A stretch of 64,000 nucleotides of DNA from Bin94 sp965215535 (GCA_965215535.1 OZ244063.1:1736001-1800000), one strand, 5' to 3'; shown: positions 19,756 through 32,385, numbered from the stretch's first letter. Notes: generated from the letters alone by a model not told the origin. A program made the numbers and translations.

Positions 19756-22119
19756 TCAGCTCCGGGCCTGGCGAATCGCCTGCCAGACCCGCTGCGAGGT
19801 GGCCGGCATCGAGATGTCGTTCACCCCGAGAGGCCTGAGCGCGTCGATCACCGCATTGATGACCGCCGGAGGAACGCCGATCGAGCCGACCTCGCCGACC
19901 CCCTTGGCGCCCAGCGGATTGTGGGTGCAGTGCGTTGTGTTGTGGTTGATGTCGAAGGACGGAAGATCGGCCGCGCGCGGCATGGTGTACTCCAGATAGG
20001 AGCCCGTTTCGAGCTGGCCGTCGTCCTGGTAGCGGCACTCCTCGAGCAACGCCTGTCCGATTCCATGCGCAAGTCCGCCGTGCAACTGGCCATCCACGAT
20101 CATGGGATTGATGATGCGTCCCACATCGTCGGCGCCGGTGACCGCAATGAGCTCCACCTCGCCCGTCTCCGGATCCACCTCGACCTCGACGATGTGGGTG
20201 CCGCCCGGAAAGGTGAAGTTGAGCGGGTCGTAGAAGGCGGTCTCTTCCAGCCCGGGCTCCAGTCCCTCGGGATAGTTGTGCGGCACATAGGCGGTCAGCG
20301 CGACCTCGCCCAGCGACTTCGAGCGATCGGTTCCGGCCACGGTGAAGGAGCCGTTCTCGAACTCAATGTCCTCGACCGAGGCTTCGAGCAGATGCGCGGC
20401 GATCCTTTTGCCCTTCTCGATCACCTTGTCGACGGCCAGGCAGATGGCGCTTCCGCCCACGGCCAGCGAGCGCGAACCGTAGGTGCCCATCCCGAAGGGG
20501 ATCTTCGCCGAATCGCCATGCACAACATCGACCGCGTCGAAATCGACCCCGAGCATATCCGAAACGATCTGCGCGAAGGTGGTCTCGTGGCCCTGGCCGT
20601 GGCTGTGGGTTCCGGTGAAGACCGAGACCGAACCGGTCGGATGAACCCGAACGCTTCCCGACTCATAGAGCCCGGCGCGCGCGCCCAGCGATCCCACCAC
20701 CGCCGAGGGCGCAATGCCGCACGCCTCGATGAAGGTCGAAATCCCGATTCCGCGATACTTTCCGCGCGCCGCCGCCTCGGCCCGGCGCATCTCGAAGCTG
20801 TGCCAGCCCGATTTCTTTAGCGCCAGCTCCAGGGTGGCATCGTAGTCGCCCTGGTCGTACTGAAGCGCAACCGGCGTCTGGTAGGGGAACTCGCGAATGA
20901 AGTTGCGACGACGAATCTCGACCCTGTCCATCTTCAGCTCGTGCGCGGCCTTGTCCACCAGCCGTTCGAGCAGATAAGTGGCCTCGGGCCGGCCGGCACC
21001 CCGCAGCGCATCGACCGGAACCGTGTTGGTAAAGAAGGATTTGACCTCGCAGTAGATCGCCGGCGTGGTGTACGGCCCTGCGAAGAGAATGCCGTAGAGG
21101 TAGGTGGGCACGCAGGGTGCGAAGGTCGAGAGATACGCCCCCAGATTGGCCCGGGTCGAGACGTGGAGCCCCAGAAAATTGCCCTGGGCATCGAGCGCCA
21201 GGCGGGCCGTGCTGATGTGGTCGCGGCCGTGCGTGTCCGACCGGAAGGCGTCGATGCGCTCGCAGGTCCACTTGATCGGACGACCGAGCTTGCCCGCGGC
21301 CCAGGTCAGGATCGCCTCTTCCGCATAGTGCGGGATCTTGGAGCCGAAACCGCCGCCGACATCGGGCGCCACAATCCGCAGCTTGTGCTCGGGCAGCCCC
21401 AGCACGAACGCACCCAGGAGAAGCCTGATCAGATGAGGATTCTGGCTGGTGGTGTAGAGGGTGTAGTCGCCCGTTGCGGGATCGAAGTTCGCAAGGGCGG
21501 CGCGGGGCTCGATTGCATTGGGAATCAGGCGGTTGTTGATCACATCGATCGAGACGACATGATCGGCTGCCGCGAAGGCCGCGTCGGTCGCCGACCGATC
21601 GCCGACCTCCCAGTCGTAGCAAACATTGTCGGGCGCCTCGTCGAAGACCGGAGCCGTACCCCCGGCCTCTGCGGCCTCGATCGAGGCCACCGCCGGGAGC
21701 TCGTCGTAGTCCACCGCCACCAGCGCGGCCGCCGCCTTCGCCTGCTCCTTCGTGTCGGCCACCACGATCGCCACGCAGTCGCCCACATGGCGAACCTTGC
21801 CGGTGGCCAGCGCGGGGTGAGGCGGTTCGACCATGGGCGAGCCGTCCTTGCTGTGAATCAGCCACCCGGTGGGAATGCCGCCCACGCCCTCCATGTCCTC
21901 GCCGGTAAAGACCGCGTGGACGCCCGGGGCCGCCATGGCCGCGCTCGTGTCGATTTCCCCGAGACGGGCATGCGCGACCGGCGAACGCAGGATGTAGGCG
22001 AAGAGCTGACCGGGCAGGTTGATGTCGTCGGTATAGCGACCGCGACCCGTCAGAAAGCGCGCATCTTCCTTGCGTTTGACCGCCGCGCCGATTCCGGTTC
22101 CGCTTCCATTCGCACTCAT
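19756..22119 (-). CDS. coxL: Mo-hydroxylase large subunit, form II CoxL-like
   Basis: A 787-residue molybdopterin-cytosine-dinucleotide-binding subunit. Seen: GRGRYTDDINLPGQLFA at the N-terminus, VAPDVGGGFGSKIPHY, GTHSHGQGHETTFAQI, and NPLGAKGVGEVGSIG, whose Glu is the conserved catalytic base. The active-site loop near residue 370 reads ALRGAGR. That matches the form II pattern (AYRGAGR) and lacks the Cys of the form I loop (AYxCSFR) that binds copper in true aerobic CO dehydrogenases. CO oxidation is therefore not supported; an aldehyde, purine or N-heterocycle hydroxylase is more likely. The start overlaps the coxS stop by ATGA. Confidence 0.9.
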   Translation of the reverse strand: MSANGSGTGIGAAVKRKEDARFLTGRGRYTDDINLPGQLFAYILRSPVAHARLGEIDTSAAMAAPGVHAVFTGEDMEGVGGIPTGWLIHSKDGSPMVEPPHPALATGKVRHVGDCVAIVVADTKEQAKAAAALVAVDYDELPAVASIEAAEAGGTAPVFDEAPDNVCYDWEVGDRSATDAAFAAADHVVSIDVINNRLIPNAIEPRAALANFDPATGDYTLYTTSQNPHLIRLLLGAFVLGLPEHKLRIVAPDVGGGFGSKIPHYAEEAILTWAAGKLGRPIKWTCERIDAFRSDTHGRDHISTARLALDAQGNFLGLHVSTRANLGAYLSTFAPCVPTYLYGILFAGPYTTPAIYCEVKSFFTNTVPVDALRGAGRPEATYLLERLVDKAAHELKMDRVEIRRRNFIREFPYQTPVALQYDQGDYDATLELALKKSGWHSFEMRRAEAAARGKYRGIGISTFIEACGIAPSAVVGSLGARAGLYESGSVRVHPTGSVSVFTGTHSHGQGHETTFAQIVSDMLGVDFDAVDVVHGDSAKIPFGMGTYGSRSLAVGGSAICLAVDKVIEKGKRIAAHLLEASVEDIEFENGSFTVAGTDRSKSLGEVALTAYVPHNYPEGLEPGLEETAFYDPLNFTFPGGTHIVEVEVDPETGEVELIAVTGADDVGRIINPMIVDGQLHGGLAHGIGQALLEECRYQDDGQLETGSYLEYTMPRAADLPSFDINHNTTHCTHNPLGAKGVGEVGSIGVPPAVINAVIDALRPLGVNDISMPATSQRVWQAIRQARS

Positions 22120-22589
22120 GACTGGCCTCCCATTGCGCGTGCGCCGGCCTGAACGGCCCTGACGATATTGTGATAGCCGGTGCAGCGGCAGAGATTGCCC
22201 TCGAGCCACTCGCGCACCTCGTCTTCGTCCGGATCGGGATTGTTCTTCGCCAGATCGATCGCGCTCATCACCATTCCCGGCGTGCAGAATCCGCACTGCA
22301 GACCGTGGTGGTCGCGAAAAGCCTCCTGCATCGGATGAAGATCGGCACCCTCGGCCAATCCCTCGATCGTGGTGATCTCGGCGCCCTCGGCCTGCACCGC
22401 CAGCGCGGTACAGCTCTTGATCGACGAGCCGTTGAGATGAATCACGCAGGCGCCGCACTGGCTCGTGTCGCAGCCCACATGAGTTCCGGTCAGGCCGAGC
22501 TCCTCGCGCAGAAAGTCGGCGAGAAGGGTGCGGCTCTCGACCGCTCCGGTGCGCTCGACCCCATTGACGGTCATGGTGACGGTTGGCAT
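22116..22589 (-). CDS. coxS: Mo-hydroxylase [2Fe-2S] subunit, CoxS-like
   Basis: A 157-residue small subunit with two [2Fe-2S] clusters. The plant-type ferredoxin set is HVGCDTSQCGACVIHL plus the later Cys of SSIKSCTAL. The second set is LQCGFCTPGM and GNLCRCTGYHNI. It relays electrons from the Mo site to FAD. The ATG at 22589 follows an AGGAGATGCC sequence; the longer upstream frame is Pro/Ser-rich and not coding. It has no signal peptide, so this complex is cytoplasmic. It is the first gene of the coxSLMDE operon, which reads away from the mod gene. Confidence 0.92.
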   Translation of the reverse strand: MPTVTMTVNGVERTGAVESRTLLADFLREELGLTGTHVGCDTSQCGACVIHLNGSSIKSCTALAVQAEGAEITTIEGLAEGADLHPMQEAFRDHHGLQCGFCTPGMVMSAIDLAKNNPDPDEDEVREWLEGNLCRCTGYHNIVRAVQAGARAMGGQS

Positions 22590-22982
22590 GGCATCTCCTG
22601 ATAGAGAGTGGGGGGTGGGGTGTGGTGCGCCGCCGTGGTTCGTGTCCGCAGATCCGGAAACTGCGACGACCGAAGATGAGAATGGGGTGGCAGGGGGCGG
22701 GGGCGCAAGGGAAGAGGGGGGCGGGGAGGATGATCTCGAGTCTCCCACCCGGGATCGATCTGCCCGAGCCCGGTGGCCGGCTCAAGCGGAGTTGCGCATC
22801 GCCCGACATTTCTGCCCGGCCTCCCATTTCTGCAGACGGGAGTATATCGTTGGAGACTTACCAGACTTCCCGAGATTCTCACCTGCAAGACGATGCCGAC
22901 CCACCACCACACTCCCCCGGACGCGCCGGAGCGCAGAACGATCCGAAAGCCGTCCAGTGGCGAGCGCGAAGAGCCGCCAGGG
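22590..22982. promoter_or_regulatory. Divergent region between coxS and mod
   Basis: About 390 bases between the coxS and mod starts. It must hold promoters for both. The mod frame is open back to 22773, with an alternative ATG at 22893, but upstream residues look non-coding. No clear promoter hexamers were found. Confidence 0.35.
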
Positions 22983-26282
<3,300 letters not shown>

Positions 26283-26284
26283 GC

Positions 26285-26422
26285 GTGGTCATCTTCGATA
26301 ACACCGAGATCGGTCACCTGATCAGCGTGTGCAAACGCTGGCGCAACACCTCGCACAATGGCCTTCGCTGCGCGCGAAGCGAGGCCACGTCGAGGCACAT
26401 GCTGCGTAACCGTCGGCACTGA
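26285..26422 (+). CDS. Possible small ORF between mod and res
   Basis: A 45-codon frame from a GTG two bases after the mod stop, with GGAAGGGA upstream, reads VIFDNTEIGHLISVCKRW and then loses character. It resembles no family I know and may be the degraded end of a lost gene between mod and res. Coding is uncertain. Confidence 0.2.
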   Translation: MVIFDNTEIGHLISVCKRWRNTSHNGLRCARSEATSRHMLRNRRH

Positions 26423-26463
26423 CGCGAATCCGCACGATGCCGCCCCGCACCCGCCATGCAAAG

Positions 26464-28005
26464 ATGAAGATCCCCTTTCCGCGCAAGCTGGTTCTGAACC
26501 GATGGGCGCTCGCGGAATTCGGCATGGAAACATTCGCCGAGCTTGCCAGATCGCTTGGAACCGAGCCCCGGGAAGGGCTCGACGAGAGCAACGTGCACTG
26601 GTTCCATCACGAACTCTGCACAATTCCACGGGAACAGCGACCCAGGCTGTCAGACGACACACTGCTCGCCTACGACCAGGCCATCGTGGCGGTCACGCAG
26701 CAGCTCAACGAAAACCGCCTGCGGCACGGCAGGAGTCCCATTCAGTGGAAGTACTTCCAGTATTTATCACTTCTCTTCACCGAGATCTATCTGGAGCGCT
26801 ATTTCACGGCCCCCGAGGCACTGCGAGCCTCGCTCAACGCCGCCATTCACAGCTACAACGACGCGCTCCCAACCGGTCATGCATTATCCGACTCTCTGGA
26901 ATCGCTCCCCACTGGCCCCGACCCCCGTGGCCAGCTCAACAAGCTCGCCTTCTGGATGGCAACGGGCAGCGGCAAGACTCTCCTCATGCACGCCCACATC
27001 CTCCGGTACAGAGAGCTGACTCGCAAGTACGGACAGGCGAACCACATCAACCGCATTCTCCTCCTCACCCCCAACGAAGGACTCTCGCAGAAGGTGCGGA
27101 TGTGGCAGGATATCGCGCTTGCGCTGCTCAAGAAATACGTGACGCGGTACTGGGGAACTCGCCGCCAGGCCTGGGAAGCCGAACACCTGGAGTACAGGGA
27201 TCTACGGCCGGGCGATGGCAACTTTCCTCGAGTGATACGAGATGGCGACGAGGCCACGGGATACCGAATTGTCATCGCCACCGACCGGAATGACGCCGAG
27301 GAGCTGCGGGACTGGATCGAATCGATCCGGCGCATCATCGAATCGGGAGGGGGACCGCTGCCCCCAAACCCGGTCACGCAACAGCCGGCGCTTGATGCCG
27401 TTGCCGTGGATCACCATCTCTATTCGCCGCTCCTGGTCACGGTCCACGAGCAGGCCGTGACTGTTTCCCCGCCGGGACTGAATGCCGGCGAGCACCAGTT
27501 CGTCAAGGACTTCCGAGCCCACTGCGAGCGAACCCGGCCCGAAGGACAGCGACTGCATCTGCTGCGCAACATGAGTCGCGGACACGGGATCGGCTTCTTC
27601 GAAGCAAACAACTTCCATCCCGATTTCATTCTGTGGGCGGTGTCCGGCGACCGACAGCACATCGCGTTCGTCGATCCGAAGGGTCTCGTGCGGATGGATG
27701 CATCCCACGCCAAGGTGCAGCTCGCGACACAGATCAGCGAGATCGAAGAGCGCCTTGGAGATCCCCATGTCCGGTTGGACTCGTTCATCCTGTCGGTCAC
27801 ACCGTTCGAGACGATTCGTCGATCATGGAACATGTCGAAAACCGAGATGGCGAAACGACATGTTCTCTTTATGGCGGAAGATCGGGAAACCTACGTCGGA
27901 GAGATGCTGGAGCGGATGGGGGTGACGTCCGACGGACTCAGGCCGAGGCCTGACAGGACACGGAGCGATGCGCGCGCCGACTCTGGACGACGCAGCCAGT
28001 CGTAG
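26464..28005 (+). pseudogene. res: Type III-like restriction subunit (Res) lacking the helicase core
   Basis: A 513-residue frame whose two ends belong to a helicase-nuclease that is normally much longer. N-terminal residues match the family (MKIPFPRKLVLNRWAL; YFQYLSLLFTEIYLERYF) and Walker A is intact at 165-172 (MATGSGKT), followed by motif Ia (LLLTPNEGLSQ). The sequence then jumps, near 27090, to what is normally the post-helicase region (MWQDIALALLKKY). DEAD/DEAH motif II and motifs III-VI are missing. The C-terminal nuclease block is kept: PDFILW at 386 and FVDPKG at 403-408 form a PD-(D/E)xK-like motif. The last 20 or so residues are antisense to an IS3 remnant. ATP-driven restriction looks impossible; a residual nuclease cannot be excluded. 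ATG 26464 is chosen by family N-terminus; 26437 is the alternative. Confidence 0.8.
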
Positions 28006-28158
28006 CCCCCCCGCTGGTGCAGAGACCCAGCACCCGGCACATGGCCACAAGCGGAAACGCGGCCCGGTGCGCCTTAATGAACGCATAGCCCCGCCGGGAA
28101 TCGATCCGCTCTGCTGCGCGAACCGGGCCGCAGCCTTTAGAATGTCGCGCCATATGTT
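27966..28158 (-). mobile_element. Remnant of an IS3-family insertion sequence
   Basis: On the minus strand, 28146-28105 encodes DILKAAARFAQQSG, resembling the C-terminus of an IS3 OrfA. In the neighbouring frame YAFIKAHRAAFPLVAMCRVLGLCTSG matches the OrfB transposase N-terminus, and after a frameshift at a seven-base C/G run (28006-28012) it continues YDWLRRPESARA. The integrase core with its DDE residues is absent, and no terminal repeats could be identified. The remnant overlaps the end of res and provides its stop codon. Confidence 0.65.
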
Positions 28159-28194
28159 AATCGAGACATTCGACCGACCCGACAGGAGTTCGAC

Positions 28195-28407
28195 ATGACC
28201 GAGAAGCTCATCGACAGAAACCCCGATGTCCTCGGCGGTACGCCTGTATTCTCGGGAACCAGGGTTCCCGTTCGCATCCTGATGGAGCACCTGGAGGCGG
28301 GTGACCGGCTCAATGACTTTCTGGACGATTATCCCACGGTAACGAGGGAACAGGCCGTCGGGGTGCTCGAACAGGCAACGGCACAGTTGGTGGCGGATCT
28401 CCGATGA
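28195..28407 (+). CDS. DUF433 family antitoxin
   Basis: A 70-residue protein of the DUF433 family, small helix-turn-helix-type proteins that are usually antitoxins paired with DUF5615 PIN-like toxins. Family landmarks: DVLGGTPVFSGTRVPV, LMEHLEAGDRLNDFLDDYP, VTREQAVGVLE. AGGAG six bases before the ATG is a good ribosome binding site. The frame is intact. Its stop overlaps the toxin start (ATGA), the normal arrangement for this pair. It probably represses its own operon and would neutralise the toxin by direct binding. Confidence 0.88.
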   Translation: MTEKLIDRNPDVLGGTPVFSGTRVPVRILMEHLEAGDRLNDFLDDYPTVTREQAVGVLEQATAQLVADLR

Positions 28408-28729
28408 GGGTGCTGTTGGACGAACCCGTGCCAAAGCGTCTCATGACTGAGTTTCCCGAGTCGTTCGGAGTGCGCACAGTGCAACAGATGGGCTGGGCCG
28501 GATGTTCCAATGGAGATTGCTGCGCCGTGCGACCGATCATGGATTTAATGTCCTCGTCACGGTGGACCAGGGGTTCGCATATCAGCGGAGCGACCGGAAT
28601 CTTCCGATCCCCGTTGTCATCATGATTGCCGGACGCACTCGGTTGCAGGAGCTGCGTCCCCTCGTCCCGGACGTGATCGCGGTTCTCTCGGGCGATCTCG
28701 AGAGGCGAATCCACCGTGTCGTGGCCTGA
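28404..28729 (+). pseudogene. Frameshifted DUF5615 PIN-like toxin
   Basis: The frame opens as a DUF5615 toxin (MRVLLDEPVPKRL, VRTVQQMGWAGCSNG), where the first Asp is a PIN catalytic residue. It then leaves frame at about 28515-28517. The next frame carries the rest: LLRRATDHGFNVLVTVD, DRNLPIPVVIM, LQELRPLVPDVIAVL. Inserting one base after GGAGA would restore a normal protein of about 108 residues (expected SNGELLRRA). The toxin is therefore inactivated by a one-base deletion, or the base is a sequencing error. Confidence 0.85.
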
Positions 28730-28938
28730 AAGGGTCTCGGCAAACAAAGGGCAAGCGCGGCCTGTCCGCGATCCTGTAATTGAGACTTCAAAAGTGTTAT
28801 TTGTTGGTGATCTCTGGCGGAAGAACCGTATACAATTACAGCTCGGGTAATTCCACGAGAGCATTGAAGAGAACAGATCGCCCTGCCACATTTACCGACC
28901 AGCGCCACACCCACTCCACCCACCTGGAGCCCACCCTC

Positions 28939-31900
28939 ATGTCAAACACCGCACGCCGCTCCCCCCGCACGGCCCCCTTCCTCGCGCTGGCAGTCGCCCT
29001 GGCTGCCCTTCTCCTCGTTCCGGCCTCCACCCAGGCTCAGGGCACGCGCTTTCTGCGGCACCCCGATGTCAGCGCGGCCCACATTGTCTTTACCCACGCC
29101 AACGATCTCTGGCGGGTCGGGCGCGATGGGGGGAATGCGGTGCGGCTCACGAGTTCGGACGGGGCCGAGACCGACGCCGCCTTTAGCCCCGATGGACGCT
29201 GGATCGCCTTCTCCGGCCAGTACGGGGGCAATACCGACGTCTATCTGATCCCGGCCGAGGGGGGCGAGCCCGCGCGACTCACCTGGCATCCCTCTGCCGA
29301 TATCGTGCAGGGGTGGACGCCGGAGGGCGAAATCCTCTTCCGCTCCGGTCGCGAGTCCGTTCCCACGCAACTCTGGAAGCTCTACACAATCGCCCCCGAA
29401 GGCGGGCTGCCCGCCGCACTCGCGCTGCCCCAGGCCTACCTTGGCGACCTCTCCGCCGACGGCGCCCACATCGCCTATCAGGAGATCGGCTACTGGGATC
29501 CCGAATGGCGCAACTACCGCGGCGGACAGGCGCAACCGATCGGCATCGTCTCCACCTCCACCTGGGAGCGCACCACGCCGCCGTGGGAGGGCGAGCGCCA
29601 GATGGATCCGGTCTGGATGGATGGCGTCGTCTATTACATGTCCGAGCGCGACTGGGCCAGCAATGTGTGGTCCTTCGATCCGCGCACCGGCGAGGAGCAG
29701 CAGCGCACCCGCCACGCCGATTTCGATGTCAAGTCGCTGGGCGCCGGCCATGGCGTGGTGATCTACGAGCAGGCCGGCTACCTCCACGAGCTCGATCCGG
29801 CCACTGGCGCCACCCGCCAGCTTGTCATCCATGCGGCCGGCGACATGAACTGGTCGCGCGCGCGCTGGGAATCGGTTCCGGCGATCCAGCTTCGTGACGC
29901 GCGCCTTTCGCCCACCGGCAAGCGGGCCCTCTTCGAATGGCGGGGCGAGCTCTTCACCGTTCCCGCCGACGAGGGATCGTGGCGCAATCTGACCCGCAGC
30001 CCCGGGGTCGCCGACCGCCACCCGGTGTGGTCGCCCGATGGATCGCGGATCGCCTGGTTCAACGACGACGGCGACGAGTACGGACTGGTCATCGCCGATC
30101 AGGACGGGGCCAATCCGCGCCGCACCGAAATTCCCGAACCCTCCTTCTACTTCCGTCCCGAATGGTCGCCCGACGGCAGCAAGCTCGCCTTTACCGACAC
30201 CCACTACCGCATTCTGATCCTCGATGTGGAATCGGGGGCGGTCGAACACGTCGATACCGACCGCTTTGCGCACCCCGAGCGCTCCATGAACCCGGTCTGG
30301 TCGCCCGATTCGCGCTGGATCGCCTACGCCCGGCGCCTCGACAACCAGCTTCGAGCCATCTTCGTTCACAGCATCGAAACGGGCCAGACCCATCAGCTTA
30401 CTGACGGCATGTCCGACGCGATCACCCCTGTCTGGGACGAATCGGGACGCTACCTCTACTTCCTGGCTTCGACCGACTACGCGCTCAACACCGGCTGGCT
30501 GGACATGACCTCCTACGACCGCCCGGTGACGCGCGCCCTCTACCTTGCGCTCCTCGACGCCGACGAGCCCTCGCCCTTCCTGCCCCGGAGCGACGAAGAG
30601 GAGGAGACCGACGCGGAGATGGACGAAGACGAGATGGAGATGGACGAGGACGAAGCGGCAGGCGACGAAGAGGGCGACCCGGCCGACGCGGTGACGATCG
30701 ATTTCGAGGGAATCGCCGATCGCATCATCGACGCGCCCGGAATCGATGTGGACGAATATGCGGGACTCGCGCCCGGACCCGAGGGAACGGTCTTCGTGCT
30801 GGCGGGCGGAGGCTTCGGCGGAGGAAGCGTCCATCGCTACTCGATCGAGGACCGCGAGGCCGAGGAGTTCCTGGAGGGCGGCAGCCGCCTTGCCATCTCG
30901 CACGATCGCAGCAAGATGCTCTACTACGGCGGCGGCTGGCGCATTGTGGGCACCGCGCGTCCTCCCTCCGGCGGCGATGGTCGGCTCGATCTGGGGGGAA
31001 TGCGCGTACGGGTGGAACCCCGGGCCGAATATGCACAGATGCTCCGCGACGGCTGGCGCTTCATGCGCGACTTCCTCTATGTGGACAATCAGCACGGCGC
31101 GCCCTGGGACGACGTCTGGGAGTGGTATTCGGCGTGGCTGCCCGATGTGCGCCACCGCTCCGACTTCAATCATCTGCTCGACATGCTCTCGGGCGAGATC
31201 GCGGTCGGACACTCCTACGTAAGCGGCGGCGACTACCCCGATCTGAACAACCCGCGCACCGGCCTTCTGGGTGCCGATCTGACCGAAGAGAACGGCTTCT
31301 ACCGAATTGCCCGCATCTACGATGGCGGCGACTGGACTCCCGGCACGACCGGACCCCTCTCCATGCCCGGAATGGAGGTGTCCGAGGGCGACTACATCCT
31401 TGCGGTGGACGGTGCCGAGCTGCGCGCACCCGCCAATCCCTACCAGCTCCTCGAGGGAACCGCCGGTCGCATCGTCACCCTCACCGTCGCTTCGTCGCCT
31501 GCCGCCACCGACGCCCACGATGTTGTGGTCGAGCCGGTCGGCAACGAGGGGCTGCTCCGGCGCTGGGCCTGGGTCGAGGCCAACCAGGCACGCGTCGACG
31601 AGATGAGCGGCGGACGTCTTGCCTATGTCTGGCTGCCCAACACCGGCGGCGGCGGCTACCAGTACTTCAACCGCATGTACTTTGCACAGCAGGACCGCGA
31701 GGGCGCGGTCATCGATGAACGCAACAATGGCGGCGGCTCGGCGGCAGACTACATTGTCGAGGTGCTGGGCCGTGAGCTGACCGGCTACTTCAACTCGCGC
31801 GCCGGCGACCGCAAGCCCTGGACCCAGCCGATGGCCGGCCTCTTCGGCCCCAAGGTCATGGTCATCAACGAACGCGCCGGATCGGGGGGCGATCTCCTTC

Positions 31901-32238
31901 CCTATCTCTTCCGCTTCCACGAGATCGGGCCGCTGGTGGGCACAAAGACCTGGGGCGGTCTGGTCGGCACCTGGGACACCCCCCCGCTGATCGACGGAGG
32001 CGGATTCGTGGCTCCGCGCGGCGGCTTCTTCGATGTCAATGGCGAGTGGGCGGTCGAGGCCGAAGGGGTGGCGCCCGATATCGAGGTGCGCAACGATCCC
32101 GCGCCGGTCATTGCCGGAGGCGACCCGCAACTGGAGGCCGCCATTCGCGAGGCGCTGCGCCTTCTCGATGGCGGTGGCACAGTCATCTTCGAGGACGAAC
32201 CCCCGCCGCCGGTGCGCTGGCGACGACCCGGCAGATGA
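28939..32238 (+). CDS. Tricorn-like S41 family protease, exported
   Basis: A 1099-residue secreted protease resembling the archaeal tricorn protease. A signal peptide (PFLALAVALAALLLVPAS, cleaved near TQAQG) is followed by WD40/TolB-like propeller repeats (TDAAFSPDGRWIAFSG, HPVWSPDGSRIAWF). An acidic low-complexity insert at about 551-581 is made almost only of Asp, Glu and Met. The tricorn C1 region (FMRDFLYVDNQHG), a PDZ-like domain (GDYILAVDGAELRAP) and the S41 core follow; the likely nucleophile is S982 in ERAGSGGDLLPY. It probably degrades peptides in the periplasm. The ATG at 28939 is chosen for the signal peptide. Confidence 0.9.
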   Translation: MSNTARRSPRTAPFLALAVALAALLLVPASTQAQGTRFLRHPDVSAAHIVFTHANDLWRVGRDGGNAVRLTSSDGAETDAAFSPDGRWIAFSGQYGGNTDVYLIPAEGGEPARLTWHPSADIVQGWTPEGEILFRSGRESVPTQLWKLYTIAPEGGLPAALALPQAYLGDLSADGAHIAYQEIGYWDPEWRNYRGGQAQPIGIVSTSTWERTTPPWEGERQMDPVWMDGVVYYMSERDWASNVWSFDPRTGEEQQRTRHADFDVKSLGAGHGVVIYEQAGYLHELDPATGATRQLVIHAAGDMNWSRARWESVPAIQLRDARLSPTGKRALFEWRGELFTVPADEGSWRNLTRSPGVADRHPVWSPDGSRIAWFNDDGDEYGLVIADQDGANPRRTEIPEPSFYFRPEWSPDGSKLAFTDTHYRILILDVESGAVEHVDTDRFAHPERSMNPVWSPDSRWIAYARRLDNQLRAIFVHSIETGQTHQLTDGMSDAITPVWDESGRYLYFLASTDYALNTGWLDMTSYDRPVTRALYLALLDADEPSPFLPRSDEEEETDAEMDEDEMEMDEDEAAGDEEGDPADAVTIDFEGIADRIIDAPGIDVDEYAGLAPGPEGTVFVLAGGGFGGGSVHRYSIEDREAEEFLEGGSRLAISHDRSKMLYYGGGWRIVGTARPPSGGDGRLDLGGMRVRVEPRAEYAQMLRDGWRFMRDFLYVDNQHGAPWDDVWEWYSAWLPDVRHRSDFNHLLDMLSGEIAVGHSYVSGGDYPDLNNPRTGLLGADLTEENGFYRIARIYDGGDWTPGTTGPLSMPGMEVSEGDYILAVDGAELRAPANPYQLLEGTAGRIVTLTVASSPAATDAHDVVVEPVGNEGLLRRWAWVEANQARVDEMSGGRLAYVWLPNTGGGGYQYFNRMYFAQQDREGAVIDERNNGGGSAADYIVEVLGRELTGYFNSRAGDRKPWTQPMAGLFGPKVMVINERAGSGGDLLPYLFRFHEIGPLVGTKTWGGLVGTWDTPPLIDGGGFVAPRGGFFDVNGEWAVEAEGVAPDIEVRNDPAPVIAGGDPQLEAAIREALRLLDGGGTVIFEDEPPPPVRWRRPGR

Positions 32239-32321
32239 CCTTCAACCGGATGCAGGGTTTGCGGTCCATGCAGGAATTCAGGCAGGAGGGGTTGCGCGCG
32301 CACCCGACCGCTCCGGCTTCC

Positions 32322-32360
32322 GCGCGGGCCGGCCCGCGCAGGGGCCGGCGGGGACTTTTT
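32322..32360 (+). terminator. GC palindrome followed by a T run
   Basis: Bases 32322-32339 form a perfect 18-base palindrome (GCGCGGGCC/GGCCCGCGC), with a T5 run at 32356-32360. It could end transcription of the tricorn-like gene. The T run is 16 bases from the stem and only 25 bases before the DoxX start, so this is a weak call. Confidence 0.3.
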
Positions 32361-32385
32361 CTCAACGCACGGAAAGAGACACACC

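Noticed and set aside
19756..22119. Aerobic carbon monoxide dehydrogenase
   Set aside because: The copper-binding Cys loop of form I CoxL is missing (ALRGAGR instead).
28942..32130. A very long open frame (about 1060 codons) antisense to the tricorn-like gene
   Set aside because: High GC leaves antisense frames open. The sense frame has a signal peptide, propeller repeats and the S41 motif, while the antisense translation shows no domain.
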